Below are positions 19,115 to 28,846 of a stretch of 64,000 nt of DNA, one piece after another. Origin of the DNA: Sphingobium sp. Z007. GTDB lineage: Bacteria > Pseudomonadota > Alphaproteobacteria > Sphingomonadales > Sphingomonadaceae. The notes beneath the pieces were generated by a model that had not been told where the DNA came from, ran no database searches, and worked only from the letters and a program-made list of their open reading frames with translations. How positions within the stretch are numbered: position 1 is the stretch's first letter; the number at the start of each line of letters is the position of its first letter. Where the stretch lies: contig NZ_FBXK01000005.1 of NCBI RefSeq assembly GCF_900013425.1, positions 2,939,501-3,003,500 of the forward strand, written 5' to 3'. The translations under genes and the position numbers were made by a program.

Positions 19115-19774
19115 ATGACCGACCAGCCCAAATCCGTCTCCGCGCCCGCCCGCATCCCGCTGATCGCCACGATAGTCGTTGTGCTGGCGGTGCTATCGAT
19201 GATTGCGCTGGGCGTCTGGCAGCTCCAGCGTCGCGGCGAAAAGGAACAGGCGCTCAGCCTAGCCGCCGCCAACCCCAGCCGGCCGTCCGTAGCCTTCCCC
19301 ATGCTCCCGCCGGTAGCCTCCGACATCCTATTCCGCCCCTCGTCGGTTCACTGCCTGCGCGTGGTGGGTTGGCGAATCGAGGCAGGCCGCGCCGCCGACG
19401 GATCGACCGGCTATCGCCATATCGCGGAATGTTCGACTGGCGCGGAAGGGCCGGGCGCGCTGGTCGCGATCGGCGTGGGGCAAAAGCCCGACGATAAGCC
19501 GAACTGGACCGGCGGGCAGGTTAGTGGATGGATATCCGAAGAGCCGGACCACCGCGCCCTCCTGTCGCGCATCGGCGGAAAAGCCATGCCGCTGCGCCCC
19601 ATGCTGATCGCGCGGGAAGCACCCGCTGGCCTCAAACCCGCAGCCCCGCCCAGCGCCGCCGACGTGCCCAACAACCATCTGGCCTATGCCATGCAATGGT
19701 TCTTCTTCGCCGCGGTGGCGGTCATCATCTACATATTGGCGCTGCGCCGCCGCAACGCGCCGAAACGCTCCTAA
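19115..19774 (+). CDS. SURF1 family cytochrome oxidase biogenesis protein
   Basis: 219 aa from the ATG at 19115 (MTDQPKS), preceded by AAGGA; an upstream in-frame ATG at 19052 falls inside the terminator and was rejected. The topology is typical SURF1: one N-terminal helix (IPLIATIVVVLAVLSMIALG) followed by GVWQLQRRGEKE, a periplasmic domain, and one C-terminal helix (AMQWFFFAAVAVIIYILAL). SURF1 helps insert heme a into CoxA. The middle region is more diverged than usual. Confidence 0.88.
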   Translation: MTDQPKSVSAPARIPLIATIVVVLAVLSMIALGVWQLQRRGEKEQALSLAAANPSRPSVAFPMLPPVASDILFRPSSVHCLRVVGWRIEAGRAADGSTGYRHIAECSTGAEGPGALVAIGVGQKPDDKPNWTGGQVSGWISEEPDHRALLSRIGGKAMPLRPMLIAREAPAGLKPAAPPSAADVPNNHLAYAMQWFFFAAVAVIIYILALRRRNAPKRS

Positions 19775-19818
19775 TCGCTTGCTCCGCGACGCGCGGGCCG
19801 CTACCGCGCTTTCCCATT

Positions 19819-21219
19819 ATGCAATATCAAAGCACCAGGGGAAGCGCGCCTGCGCTGGGTTTCGAGGATGTGACGCTGGCTGGCCTGGCGTCCGATGGCG
19901 GCCTGTATCTGCCGACCAGCTGGCCCAGCTTCTCGATCGACCAGATTCGTGGCTTGGCGGGCTTGTCCTATGTCGAAACCGCTGTCCGGGTGATGACGCC
20001 GTTCGTCGCAGGATCGCTCACCGAAGACGAATTGCGCGATCTGTGCACCACCGCCTATGGGCGCTTCAGCCACCAAGCCGTGACCCCGCTGGTCCAGCTC
20101 GATCATCAGCATTGGCTTCTCGAACTCTTCCATGGCCCGACGCTGGCCTTCAAGGACGTTGCCCTTCAGCTGCTCGGCCAGCTGTTCGAACGCTTCCTGT
20201 CGCGCCGTGACGATCACCTCACCATCGTCGGCGCAACGTCAGGCGATACCGGCTCTGCGGCGATCGACGCGGTGGCAGGCCGCGAGAAGATCGACATCTT
20301 CATGCTGCACCCGGAAGGTCGGGTGTCGGACGTGCAGCGCCGCCAGATGACCACCGTGCTGGCCCCCAACGTCTATAATATCGCGATCGACGGCAGCTTC
20401 GACGATGCGCAGGCGCTGGTGAAGGCGATGTTCAACGACGCCGCCTTCAAGAGCCGCTTCAACCTCTCGGCCGTCAACAGCATCAACTGGGCGCGGCTGA
20501 TGGCGCAGGTCGTCTATTATTTCTACGCTGCCGTGCGCCTGGGCGCGCCGGAACGGGAAGTCGCCTTCTCCGTTCCCACCGGCAATTTCGGCGACGTGTT
20601 CGCCGGCTATGTCGCCGCGAAGATGGGCCTGCCGGTCGCCAAGCTGATCGTTGCCACTAACGTCAACGACATCCTCCACCGCGCTTTGGCCGACGGTGAT
20701 TATAGCCAGGGGCAGGTGGTAGCCACCGCCACGCCCAGCATGGATATCCAGGTCAGCTCCAATTTCGAGCGGCTGCTGTTCGACGCAGGCGGTCGCGATG
20801 GCGTGGCGCTGGCTGACCAGATGCGGGGCTTCGAAAGCAGCAAGGCGATGCGCCTCACCAACGCTCAGCGCGAAGGCGCGGCGCATCTGTTCCGTTCCGC
20901 GCGCGTCGATGCCGATGGCATGACCATGGCGATGCGCTGGGCCTATGACGGGGCGGGCCAGATACTAGACCCGCACAGCGCTATTGGCCTTGCGGCCGCG
21001 CGCGAAGCGGGCATTGACGCCGACATCCCGGTCGTCACCTTGGCCACCGCCCACCCCGCCAAATTCCGCGACGCCGTGGAGCGCGCCACCGGCACCCGCC
21101 CGCCGCTTCCTGCGCGCGTGGGCGACCTGTTCGCGCGCGAGGAAAGTTACGCCAAGCTGCCCGGCACGTTCGAAGCAGTCACCGCCTACATCGCCGAACG
21201 CGCGACGCCGCGCGGCTGA
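19819..21219 (+). CDS. thrC: Threonine synthase
   Basis: 466 aa from the ATG at 19819 (MQYQSTRGSAPALGFEDV). A long in-frame extension upstream overlaps the SURF1 gene and was rejected. The PLP lysine is Lys112 in HGPTLAFKDVALQ; the phosphate-loop region GATSGDTGSAAI and the SVPTGNFGDVFAGY motif are intact. It converts O-phosphohomoserine to threonine. It follows the SURF1 gene by 44 nt. The length fits the longer class of threonine synthase. Confidence 0.95.
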   Translation: MQYQSTRGSAPALGFEDVTLAGLASDGGLYLPTSWPSFSIDQIRGLAGLSYVETAVRVMTPFVAGSLTEDELRDLCTTAYGRFSHQAVTPLVQLDHQHWLLELFHGPTLAFKDVALQLLGQLFERFLSRRDDHLTIVGATSGDTGSAAIDAVAGREKIDIFMLHPEGRVSDVQRRQMTTVLAPNVYNIAIDGSFDDAQALVKAMFNDAAFKSRFNLSAVNSINWARLMAQVVYYFYAAVRLGAPEREVAFSVPTGNFGDVFAGYVAAKMGLPVAKLIVATNVNDILHRALADGDYSQGQVVATATPSMDIQVSSNFERLLFDAGGRDGVALADQMRGFESSKAMRLTNAQREGAAHLFRSARVDADGMTMAMRWAYDGAGQILDPHSAIGLAAAREAGIDADIPVVTLATAHPAKFRDAVERATGTRPPLPARVGDLFAREESYAKLPGTFEAVTAYIAERATPRG

Positions 21220-21235
21220 TCGGCCTATATATTTG

Positions 21236-21350
21236 CCGTTCGTGCTGAGTAGGGACTGAGCTTGTCGAAGTCCCGTATCGAAGCATAAAGCGCGACCTGC
21301 CCTTCGATACGCTGCTTCGACTTAGCTCAGCAGCTACTCAGGGCGAACGG
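21236..21350. repeat. Sphingomonad-type intergenic palindromic element (about 115 bp)
   Basis: The outer arms CCGTTCGTGCTGAGTAG (21236-21252) and CTACTCAGGGCGAACGG (21334-21350) are imperfect inverted repeats. The inner arms CGTATCGAAG (21274-21283) and CTTCGATACG (21302-21311) are perfect. CTGAGCTTGTCGAAG-type cores recur widely in sphingomonad intergenic regions. Its right end supplies the GGAGGG used as ribosome site by the next gene. Confidence 0.8.
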
Positions 21351-21359
21351 AGGGATGGA

Positions 21360-22229
21360 ATGGAACTGAAGACCCTCATCGGCGAACCCTGGTCCGATTA
21401 CGGCCTGCTCGACAGCGGCGACGGGCGGAAGCTGGAACGCTATGGCCGCTTCCGCTTCATCCGCCCCGAACCGCAGGCGATGTGGAAGCCCGCGACGACT
21501 GACTGGCGCGCCGACGGCGAATTCATTCCCGGATCGGACGAGGATGGCGGCGGCCGCTGGTATTATGAAAAGCCGGTCCCGGCCGAAGGCTGGCCGCTGC
21601 ACTGGCGCGAAGTCACGTTCCAGTCCAGTTGCACGCCCTTCCGTCACCTTGGCTTCTTCCCCGACATGGCGCCGATCTGGGACGATTTGCGCGCCACCTA
21701 TGCCGATAAGCCGGACGCCGAAGTCATGAACCTGTTCGGCTATACCGGCGTCGGCACGCTGGCGCTGTCGGCCGGCGGCGCGCGCATGGTCCATGTCGAC
21801 GCGTCGAAGAAATCGGTGGCGCAGGCCCGCGCCAATGCCGCGCTTTCGGGGATGGACGACAGGCCGGTGCGCTGGATAGTGGAAGACGCCGCCAAATTCG
21901 TCGCCCGCGAAGTCCGCCGCAATCGCCGCTATGACGGCATATTGCTCGACCCGCCCAAATATGGCCGTGGTCCCGATGGCGAAGTATGGCGGCTGGAAGA
22001 AGACCTGCCCGGCCTGATCGCCAATTGTCGCGCGCTGCTGGACGCCGACAGCCGCTTCCTGTTCTTGACCGTCTATGCCGTGCGCATGTCGGCCCTAGCG
22101 ATCGGCGAATTGCTGCGCCAGGCTTTCGCAGACCTGCCCGGCACGGTCGAGGCAGGCGAACTGGCCGTGCGGGAGGAAGCGCGCGGCATCGCCCTGCCGA
22201 CGGCGATCTGGGCGCGCTGGAAGCGCTAA
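21360..22229 (+). CDS. Class I SAM-dependent methyltransferase (RlmI/RlmK-like)
   Basis: 289 aa. The SAM-binding motif I is NLFGYTGVGTLALSAGG, the acidic residue after strand 2 is in VHVDASKKSV, and motif IV is ILLDPPKYGRGPDGE. These are typical of the Methyltrans_SAM family that includes 23S rRNA cytosine methyltransferase RlmI, but the N-terminal PUA domain of RlmI is replaced by a shorter unrelated region. An rRNA cytosine target is therefore plausible, not shown. ATG at 21360 is preceded by GGAGGG. Confidence 0.8.
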   Translation: MELKTLIGEPWSDYGLLDSGDGRKLERYGRFRFIRPEPQAMWKPATTDWRADGEFIPGSDEDGGGRWYYEKPVPAEGWPLHWREVTFQSSCTPFRHLGFFPDMAPIWDDLRATYADKPDAEVMNLFGYTGVGTLALSAGGARMVHVDASKKSVAQARANAALSGMDDRPVRWIVEDAAKFVAREVRRNRRYDGILLDPPKYGRGPDGEVWRLEEDLPGLIANCRALLDADSRFLFLTVYAVRMSALAIGELLRQAFADLPGTVEAGELAVREEARGIALPTAIWARWKR

Positions 22230-22245
22230 GCCGCGTGCGTATGGC

Positions 22246-22629
22246 TCAGGCCAGCGTCAGGTAGATTTCCGCCTCGATCACCGATTGTCCGCCGACCATG
22301 CGCCATTTGGCGCTATAACTGCCCGATGCCTGGGCGACGCTATCCACGACCCCCTGCCAGACGCCATGCTCCATCGCGATCGGTTCCACGGGCGACGCGA
22401 TGATCCTTTCGGGCGTGCGGGTGTAGATCATGCGCGCCTTGGCCGCGAACTCGCGCTTCCACGCCATCAACTGCGCCTTGCGCCCGGCAATGACGGCACT
22501 GTCAGTGCCCGTGACCATCACGACATCCATCGCCAGCAGCGGCCCGATGGCGGCTAAATCCGCGTCGGCGAGCGCCCGATTGAACGCGGCGCGCCGCAAA
22601 CGGATGGCAAGGTCGGCGGTGGCGGTCAT
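22246..22629 (-). CDS. NTF2/SnoaL-like (DUF4440-type) protein
   Basis: 127 aa from the ATG at 22629 (MTATADLAIRLRRAAF). The sequence fits the cone-shaped NTF2-like fold: an N-terminal helix pair with ADADLAAIGPLLAMDVVMVTG, then GRKAQLMAWKREF, then strands including HGVWQGVVDSV and the terminal SVIEAEIYLTLA. The catalytic role, if any, is unknown. It is the last gene of a leftward run behind rnd and the I78-like lipoprotein, and is convergent with the methyltransferase. Confidence 0.65.
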   Translation of the reverse strand: MTATADLAIRLRRAAFNRALADADLAAIGPLLAMDVVMVTGTDSAVIAGRKAQLMAWKREFAAKARMIYTRTPERIIASPVEPIAMEHGVWQGVVDSVAQASGSYSAKWRMVGGQSVIEAEIYLTLA

Positions 22630-22657
22630 CTCCAGATGAAACTCTCGGTCGGTTTGC

Positions 22658-22957
22658 TCACCCGCACCGCGCGGACGTAATCGCCATCGCCGTATCATAG
22701 CTGACCGTCAGCCGATCGGCGCGATAATCCATCGTCATCGCCATGCCGGGGCTACCCCAGCGCAACGTCTTCGCGCTCGACGCCTTGAGCAGCGCCGCGC
22801 CGACATCGGCGCTTGCCTTCTGCCCGACAAAGCGATCCAGTCCGTCATTCTTGCACGGACCCTCGGCAGCGGTGGGCGACGTCGCCGGTCCCGGCCCGTC
22901 CGCCCTGGCGCAAGCGGCCAAGGACATCACCATCAGGGTCGCCACTATCGCCCGCAT
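22658..22957 (-). CDS. I78-family peptidase inhibitor lipoprotein
   Basis: 99 aa. Lipoprotein signal MRAIVATLMVMSLAACA with lipobox LAAC (Cys16). The mature part fits the I78 inhibitor family: GLDRFVGQKAS, then LRWGSPGMAMTMDYRADRLTV and a terminal ARCG, with a likely disulfide between CKND and the C-terminal Cys. Such proteins inhibit serine proteases in the periplasm. It lies 11 nt after rnd. Confidence 0.72.
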   Translation of the reverse strand: MRAIVATLMVMSLAACARADGPGPATSPTAAEGPCKNDGLDRFVGQKASADVGAALLKASSAKTLRWGSPGMAMTMDYRADRLTVSYDTAMAITSARCG

Positions 22958-22967
22958 CGCCCTTCTC

Positions 22968-24134
22968 CTATTCCGTGCGCGTCATCTTCAACCGGCCGTT
23001 CTTGACCGCAAAGGCCATGCGGCCTTCGACCAGGTCAACCGCGTCGCGGCCAAATTGTTCATAACGCCAGCCTTCCAGGATGGAGAGACCCTCACGCACG
23101 CCCGCCGCCAGCGCATCGATATCGTCGGTGCGCGCGATCAGCCGTGACGCGACATTGATGTCGCGCGACCGGATTTTCAGCAGCAGCTTGAGCAAGTCCG
23201 CCACCAGCGCGCCGTCCTTGCCCAGCCCCGGCCGCTTGGGATCGCGCTCCGGCATCTCGTCCTTGCCCAGCGGCTGGTGGTTGGCCAGCGCGCTCATCAA
23301 CCGCGCGCCGATATCATTGGTCCGCCAGGTCGCGCTCAGACCCCGGACCTTGCCCAGGTCGTCCTGGGTGCGCGGCGGATGGCTGGCGATGTCGGCCAGC
23401 GTCTCGTCCTTCACGATGCGACCGCGCGGCAGATTCTTGTCCTGCGCCTCGATCTCGCGCCAGGCGGCCAGCGCCTTCAACCGGCCCAGCACGTCCGCCT
23501 TCTTGCTGGCGATGCGCACGCGCTGCCACGCCTGCTGCGGATCGTTTTCATAATGGGACGGGTCGCTGATCCGCTCCATCTCCTGGTCCAGCCAGTCGCC
23601 GCGCCCGGTCTTGCGCAATTCTTCCAGCATCTTGGGGAATATCTGGATCAGATAGGTGACGTCGCCGATCGCATAGTCGATCTGCCGCTTGTCCAGCGGC
23701 CGCCGCGCCCAATCGGTAAAGCGCGCGCCCTTGTCCAGCACCACGCCCATCCAGGCCTCGACCAGATTGCCGTACCCGATCTGCTCGCCCAGCCCCAGCG
23801 CCATCGCCGCGATCTGCGTATCGAACATGGGGTGCGGCGTCTTACCGGTCAGATTGTGGACGATCTCGATATCCTGCCCGCCGGCATGAAATACCTTCAG
23901 AACATCCTCATTCTCGCACATCAAATCGAGCAGGGGTTTCAAGTCGATCCCCGGCGCCTTGGGGTCGATCGCGGCGGCCTCATGGGGGTCGGCGACCTGG
24001 ACCAGGCAGAGTTCGGGCCAATAGCTGTTTTCCCGCATGAACTCGGTATCGACGGCGATATAGGGCGATTTGGCGATGCGGGCGCAGAAATCGGAAAGCG
24101 TCTTGCTGTCGGTAATCAGCGGATGAATTTGCAT
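22968..24134 (-). CDS. rnd: Ribonuclease D
   Basis: 388 aa. DEDD exonuclease residues are Asp29 and Glu31 ([10 protein letters not shown]), the Asp in [12 protein letters not shown] and the final Asp with Tyr in [16 protein letters not shown] domains follow ([20 protein letters not shown] region and a second copy). It trims the 3' ends of tRNA precursors and other structured RNAs. It is divergent from aspS. Confidence 0.95.
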   Translation of the reverse strand: MQIHPLITDSKTLSDFCARIAKSPYIAVDTEFMRENSYWPELCLVQVADPHEAAAIDPKAPGIDLKPLLDLMCENEDVLKVFHAGGQDIEIVHNLTGKTPHPMFDTQIAAMALGLGEQIGYGNLVEAWMGVVLDKGARFTDWARRPLDKRQIDYAIGDVTYLIQIFPKMLEELRKTGRGDWLDQEMERISDPSHYENDPQQAWQRVRIASKKADVLGRLKALAAWREIEAQDKNLPRGRIVKDETLADIASHPPRTQDDLGKVRGLSATWRTNDIGARLMSALANHQPLGKDEMPERDPKRPGLGKDGALVADLLKLLLKIRSRDINVASRLIARTDDIDALAAGVREGLSILEGWRYEQFGRDAVDLVEGRMAFAVKNGRLKMTRTE

Positions 24135-24261
24135 ATGGTCTTCGATCTTATTATGGGCTGGCCCGCGTCCGGCGGACTGGTCAATGTTTGACAGGACTGG
24201 CCATAGCGGGACTGCAACACTTTGTCATTTCCGTAAAACGAAGCTGAAAGACCAAAACGCC

Positions 24262-26046
24262 ATGCACGCCTATCGCACCCACACCTGCGGCGCCCTGACC
24301 ACGGCCGATGTCGGCACCAAGGTCCGCGTGTCGGGCTGGGTGCATCGCAAGCGCGATCATGGCGGCGTCCTGTTTGTCGATCTGCGCGATCATTATGGCA
24401 TTACCCAGATCGTGGCGAAGGCCGACAGCGATCCGCTCCGTACGCTGGAATCGCTCCGCCTCGAATCCGTCGTGACGATCGACGGTCATGTCGTGGCCCG
24501 CGCGCCCGAAGCCATCAACCCGCGGATGGAAACCGGCGAGATCGAGATCGTTGCCGATAGCGTCACCATCCTCTCCACCGCCGCCGAACTGCCGCTGCCG
24601 GTCGCGGGCGAGCAGGAATATCCCGAAGACATCCGCCTGCGCTATCGCTTCCTCGACCTGCGCCGCGAAACGCTGCACGCCAACATCGTCAAGCGCACCA
24701 GGATCATCTCCGACATGCGCCGCCGCATGGAAGGGATCGGCTTCACCGAATATTCGACGCCGATCCTGACGGCGAGCAGCCCGGAAGGCGCCCGCGACTT
24801 CCTGGTGCCCAGCCGCATTCATGCCGGCAAATTCTACGCCCTGCCGCAGGCGCCCCAGCAATATAAGCAGCTGCTCATGGTCGCGGGCTTCGACCGCTAT
24901 TTCCAGATCGCGCCCTGCTTCCGCGACGAAGACCCGCGCGCCGATCGTCTGCCGGGCGAATTTTACCAGCTCGACCTGGAAATGAGCTTCGTCACCCAGG
25001 AAGATGTCTGGAACACGATGGAGCCGGTGATCGCCCAGGTGTTCGAACAGTTTGCCGACGGCAAGCCGGTCACTCCCGCAGGCAGCTTCCCGCGCATCCC
25101 CCATGCCGAGGCGCTGCTGAAGTACGGGAGCGACAAGCCCGACCTGCGCAACCCGATCCTCATCACCGACGTCACGGAGCATTTCGTCGGCTCCGGCTTC
25201 GGCATCTTCGCCTCGCTGGTCGACAGCGGCAGCGTCATCCGCGCGATCCCGGCGCCCGGCGCCGGCGCTGGCAGCCGCAAATTCTTCGACGAAATGAACA
25301 ATTGGGCGCGCGGCGAGGGCTATTCGGGCCTGGGCTATATCAACATCAAGGATGGCGTCCCCGGCGGTCCGATCGCCAAGAATCATGGCGAAGAAGCGAC
25401 CGCGAAGTTGATCGCAGCGCTCGGCCTTGGCCCCAATGACGGCGTGTTCTTCGCCGCTGGCAAGGAAAGCCAGGCGGCGAAGCTGGCGGGCCTCGCGCGC
25501 ACCCGCGTCGGCGAAACGCTGGACCTGATCGACAAGGATCGCTTCGACCTGTGCTGGATCGTGGACTTCCCCTTCTACGAATATGACGAAGACACCAAGT
25601 CGGTCGACTTCGCGCACAACCCCTTCTCGATGCCGCAGGGCGGCCTCGACGCGCTCAACAATCAAGAGCCGCTGACCATCAACGCCTATCAATATGACAT
25701 GGTCTGCAACGGCTTCGAGATCGCATCGGGATCGATCCGCAACCAGTCGCCCGAACTGATGGTGAAAGCGTTCGAACTGGTGGGCCTGTCCCAACAGGAT
25801 GTGGAGGATCGCTTTGGCGGCCTCTACCGCGCCTTCCAGTACGGCGCGCCGCCGCATGGCGGCATGGCGGCGGGCGTCGATCGCATCGTGATGCTGCTGT
25901 GCGGCGCGCAGAATTTGCGCGAAATCACGCTGTTCCCGATGAACCAGCGCGCCGAAGACCTGCTGATGGGTGCGCCCAGCGCGGCCGAATTCAAGCAGCT
26001 GCGCGAACTCCATGTCCGCGTCGTGGAGCCTCAGGCGAAGGCCTGA
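24262..26046 (+). CDS. aspS: Aspartyl-tRNA synthetase
   Basis: 594 aa from the ATG at 24262 ([18 protein letters not shown]). Domains in order: OB-fold anticodon-binding ([16 protein letters not shown]), class II catalytic core with motif 2 ([19 protein letters not shown]), the bacterial GAD insertion (about residues 290-420) and motif 3 ([19 protein letters not shown]). It charges tRNA-Asp and, in genomes that lack AsnRS, also tRNA-Asn; which applies here cannot be told from this window. Confidence 0.96.
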   Translation: MHAYRTHTCGALTTADVGTKVRVSGWVHRKRDHGGVLFVDLRDHYGITQIVAKADSDPLRTLESLRLESVVTIDGHVVARAPEAINPRMETGEIEIVADSVTILSTAAELPLPVAGEQEYPEDIRLRYRFLDLRRETLHANIVKRTRIISDMRRRMEGIGFTEYSTPILTASSPEGARDFLVPSRIHAGKFYALPQAPQQYKQLLMVAGFDRYFQIAPCFRDEDPRADRLPGEFYQLDLEMSFVTQEDVWNTMEPVIAQVFEQFADGKPVTPAGSFPRIPHAEALLKYGSDKPDLRNPILITDVTEHFVGSGFGIFASLVDSGSVIRAIPAPGAGAGSRKFFDEMNNWARGEGYSGLGYINIKDGVPGGPIAKNHGEEATAKLIAALGLGPNDGVFFAAGKESQAAKLAGLARTRVGETLDLIDKDRFDLCWIVDFPFYEYDEDTKSVDFAHNPFSMPQGGLDALNNQEPLTINAYQYDMVCNGFEIASGSIRNQSPELMVKAFELVGLSQQDVEDRFGGLYRAFQYGAPPHGGMAAGVDRIVMLLCGAQNLREITLFPMNQRAEDLLMGAPSAAEFKQLRELHVRVVEPQAKA

Positions 26047-26074
26047 TCCTCCGCCCGCGCTGGAAGACTATTTT

Positions 26075-26208
26075 TGCGCAGAGGCGCAGAGAACGCAGAG
26101 GGCAAACTCGGCGTCCTCTGCGCCTCTGCGCGATTATTCTTTTGCGGTTCACGCAGAGGCGCGGAGACGCGGAGTCACGGAGACAAAATCCCTCCGCGCC
26201 TCCGTGCG
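26075..26208. repeat. Double inverted repeat of the GCAGAGGCGCAGAG type
   Basis: Stem 1: GCGCAGAGGCGCAGAG (26076-26091) with CTCTGCGCCTCTGCGC (26116-26131), 16 perfect base pairs. Stem 2: GAGGCGCGGAG (26156-26166) with CTCCGCGCCTC (26192-26202). The two halves are related in sequence, as if one hairpin had been duplicated and diverged. Elements of this GCAGAGGCGCAGAG kind are dispersed in many unrelated bacteria. Confidence 0.85.
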
Positions 26209-26300
26209 AGTCCCCCTTCTTCTGTATTCTGGCCGCCATCAGATTTGACTTTTCCCGCGTCCAAGCGTTGCCTGCCACAGCAACAGTATAGGAAGCGCGC

Positions 26301-27083
26301 ATGACCATCGACCTCGCCGACTATGAAAAGGGCTCGAAATATAAGGGCGACTATGACGCCGACCTGCTCGCCCTTCAGCAGCGGCTCGCCAAGATTCAGG
26401 TCGCGCACATATTGCACGGCAAGCGCAGCGTCATCCTGCTGGAAGGCTGGGACGCGGCGGGCAAGGGTGGCATCATCAAGCGCATGACCGCCGACTGGGA
26501 TCCGCGCTATTATCAGGTCCATCCGATATCCGCCCCGACGCAGGAGGAGCGCGACCATCATTTCCTTTGGCGTTTCTGGACGCGCCTGCCCGCCAGCCGC
26601 AACATCGCTCTGTTCGATCGCAGCTGGTACGGCCGGGTGCTGGTGGAACGCGTCGAAGGCTTCTGTCCCAAGAAGGACTGGAAACGCGCCTATGACGAGA
26701 TCAACGCCTTCGAACGGCAACAGATCGAAATCGGCACCAACTTCGTCAAACTGTTCATCCACATCACCCAGGAAACCCAGGACGAACAGCTCGCCCAACG
26801 GCTCGACACACCCTGGAAGCGGTGGAAGACTGGCGCAGACGATTATCGCAACCGCGCCCGCCGCGCCGACTATCTCGACGCCATGCACGATATGTTCAGA
26901 AAAACGGACAGCAAACAGGCGCCCTGGCAGGTGATCGACAATAATCATCGCAAGGCCGGCCGGATCGCGGCGCTGACCTACGTCGCTAACAGACTGGAAA
27001 AGCTGGTGCCGATGGATTTTCCCGCTGCGGACCCGGCCGTGGTCAAACTGGCACAGGACGCGTTCGGCTATAAACCCAAATAA
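26301..27083 (+). CDS. ppk2: Polyphosphate kinase 2 family protein
   Basis: 260 aa. Walker A is EGWDAAGKGG (residues 48-57) and Walker B is the FDRSWYGRVLVERVEGF stretch with Asp106-Arg107; both match PPK2 rather than thymidylate kinases. PPK2 enzymes transfer phosphate between polyphosphate and nucleotides (GDP, ADP or AMP depending on class). The single-domain length excludes the tandem class, but the substrate cannot be assigned. ATG at 26301 has GGAAG upstream. It stands alone between aspS and the chemoreceptor. Confidence 0.9.
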   Translation: MTIDLADYEKGSKYKGDYDADLLALQQRLAKIQVAHILHGKRSVILLEGWDAAGKGGIIKRMTADWDPRYYQVHPISAPTQEERDHHFLWRFWTRLPASRNIALFDRSWYGRVLVERVEGFCPKKDWKRAYDEINAFERQQIEIGTNFVKLFIHITQETQDEQLAQRLDTPWKRWKTGADDYRNRARRADYLDAMHDMFRKTDSKQAPWQVIDNNHRKAGRIAALTYVANRLEKLVPMDFPAADPAVVKLAQDAFGYKPK

Positions 27084-27157
27084 AATCAAATGCTTGTAAT
27101 AAAAGTGTCATGAAATTCTAACCGCGCATTTACCATTAGCGGTCTAAGCCGCTGTCC

Positions 27158-28471
27158 ATGTTCGCAGCGCCCATCGCCATGCCCGACCCGTCCGTCGTCC
27201 CCGATCTGCCTTTGGCCGACCGGACGCCGGTCGTGCGCTTGGGTCAGCCGCTCAGCGACGCGGTGGACTGGTTCCAGCGCGATTCGGGCCTGCGCCTGCT
27301 GCCGGTGCTGGACGCGGCCGACCGGCCGGTCGGCGCGATTTACGAGCGCGATATGCGCCGCATCCTGTTCAACCCCTTCGGCCACGCCCTGCTGCGCAAT
27401 CCCAGTTTCGGCGGCCGGCTGGACGATCATGTCCGCCCCTGCGCCAGCGTCGACCGCACCGCCAGCGTGGAGGCGCTGGTCGATCTGTTCGCCGCCCAGG
27501 GCACCGGCTGCGACGGGCTGATCGTTACCGACGCGGGCGTCTATAGCGGGGTGCTGGACGGCGGGCTGCTGCTGCGGCTGGCGGCTGATCGCGACGCGCG
27601 GGTGGCGCTGGCGCGGAGCGCGCGGGTCGAGCAGATCACGCAGGAAAGCGCCGCCTTCCGCCAGGATATCGCCACGATGATCGCCGACATGGCGGCGATG
27701 GCTGAACGCTTGTCGGCGTTGGCGGGGCAGGCGGCGGAGCGCGCTGCGGGCGACGGCGCCGATTCGGCCGCCATGGCGGTCGCCGCGGCGCAGACGGCCG
27801 AACGGCTGGCCGACCTGGCGTCGGGCGGCGTGGAGCTGGGGCAGCTGTTCCGGGCGATAGAGGCCGAGGCGCAGGCGGCGGGCGCAGCGATCGCAGAGGC
27901 GGCGGCGCGCAGCCGATCCGGGGTCGAACGCAGCGCTGCGCTGCGAGTCGAGGCCGACGGCATCGGCGAGGTCATCGCGCTGATCGACAGCATCGCTCGC
28001 GCCACCACCATGCTGGCGCTCAATGCGGGGATAGAAGCCGCGCGCGCAGGCGAAGCAGGACGGGGCTTCGCCGTGGTAGCGCACGAAGTCAAATCGCTCG
28101 CGCAACAGACCCGCGACGCAGCCGCCGGCATAGCCGGGCGGATCGACCATATTCGCGCCGCCATCGGCGAAGTGGCGGCGGGCCATGCGCATATGGACGC
28201 CATCATGGCCCGCGCCGACCGGCTGTCGGCGGCGGTGTTCGAAGCGGTGGCGCGGCAAAGCGTCTTCAGCCGCACCATGGCGGACAGCGTGGCGGAGGCG
28301 GGATCGTCCAGCGCCCATATCCGCACCGGCGCGCGCCAGATCAGCGACAATGCCCAGGCCACCGTGCTGGCGGCGCGCGGGATGCGCGATGTCGCCGATC
28401 GACTGGCGGATGAAGCGCATCGGCTGGAACAGCGCGCCGGCGGCTTTATCGCCGCCATCCGCGCCGCCTGA
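27158..28471 (+). CDS. Soluble CBS-domain methyl-accepting chemotaxis-type protein
   Basis: 437 aa, no membrane segment. Residues about 15-145 look like a tandem CBS pair ([43 protein letters not shown]). Residues about 160-437 are an Ala-rich coiled coil with the MCP signalling tip [20 protein letters not shown] followed by [23 protein letters not shown] domains usually bind adenine nucleotides, so a cytoplasmic energy-sensing receptor is a reasonable inference. No che genes are nearby. The start could be 27158 or the ATG at 27179. Confidence 0.82.
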   Translation: MFAAPIAMPDPSVVPDLPLADRTPVVRLGQPLSDAVDWFQRDSGLRLLPVLDAADRPVGAIYERDMRRILFNPFGHALLRNPSFGGRLDDHVRPCASVDRTASVEALVDLFAAQGTGCDGLIVTDAGVYSGVLDGGLLLRLAADRDARVALARSARVEQITQESAAFRQDIATMIADMAAMAERLSALAGQAAERAAGDGADSAAMAVAAAQTAERLADLASGGVELGQLFRAIEAEAQAAGAAIAEAAARSRSGVERSAALRVEADGIGEVIALIDSIARATTMLALNAGIEAARAGEAGRGFAVVAHEVKSLAQQTRDAAAGIAGRIDHIRAAIGEVAAGHAHMDAIMARADRLSAAVFEAVARQSVFSRTMADSVAEAGSSSAHIRTGARQISDNAQATVLAARGMRDVADRLADEAHRLEQRAGGFIAAIRAA

Positions 28472-28565
28472 ATTATCCCACTGGCGTCCGCGCCAAAGGA
28501 CGCTAGGCTGGCTGTCCAAAGGCGCCGCATCGTCAAAATGCGGCCACATAAAAGGAGAGGACGCC

Positions 28566-28751
28566 ATGCTCGTGATGTTCGTCGGCACCGATCGCACCCA
28601 GACCGCAATCAACCCTGCGCAGGTCACCTTCGTCTCACAGGTCAGCGACGGCACGCGCATCCGCTTCAGCGAGGGGCGCAGCGTCACCGTGACCGAGCCG
28701 ATCGGGGCCGTGCTCGACAGTCTCAATCAGGCGCTACGCCCGCACGAATAA
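28566..28751 (+). CDS. Small 61-aa protein, FlbD-like in outline
   Basis: MLVMFVGTDRTQTAINPAQV... 61 aa. The ATG at 28566 has a strong AGGAGAGG ribosome site just upstream (28552-28560), although the same frame stays open further upstream. The pattern (short N-terminal strand, INPAQVTFV, then IRFSEGRSVTVTEPIGAVLDSL) resembles the FlbD family of small flagellar regulators in layout only; sequence identity looks low. It follows the CBS-MCP gene by 94 nt. Confidence 0.6.
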   Translation: MLVMFVGTDRTQTAINPAQVTFVSQVSDGTRIRFSEGRSVTVTEPIGAVLDSLNQALRPHE

Positions 28752-28754
28752 AAG

Positions 28755-28846
28755 AACGCTCGTGCTCCTGCGCAGGCAGGAGTCCAGGGTTTCATGCACG
28801 GCCCTTTGCGACCCTAGCTTCTGCGTTCGCGCGAGCACGAACGTTC
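28755..28846. repeat. Palindromic intergenic element (AGGAGCACG family)
   Basis: Outer arms AACGCTCGTGCTC (28755-28767) and GAGCACGAACGTT (28832-28845). An inner perfect stem CTCCTGC/GCAGGAG lies at about 28765-28783, and AGGGT/ACCCT further in. It fills the gap between the small gene and the end of the beta-lactamase gene exactly, and a related degenerate copy lies near 30246-30312. Confidence 0.75.

Noticed and set aside
24181..26013. A 610-codon minus-strand open frame opposite aspS
   Set aside because: Composition-driven shadow of aspS; no recognised domains and no ribosome site.
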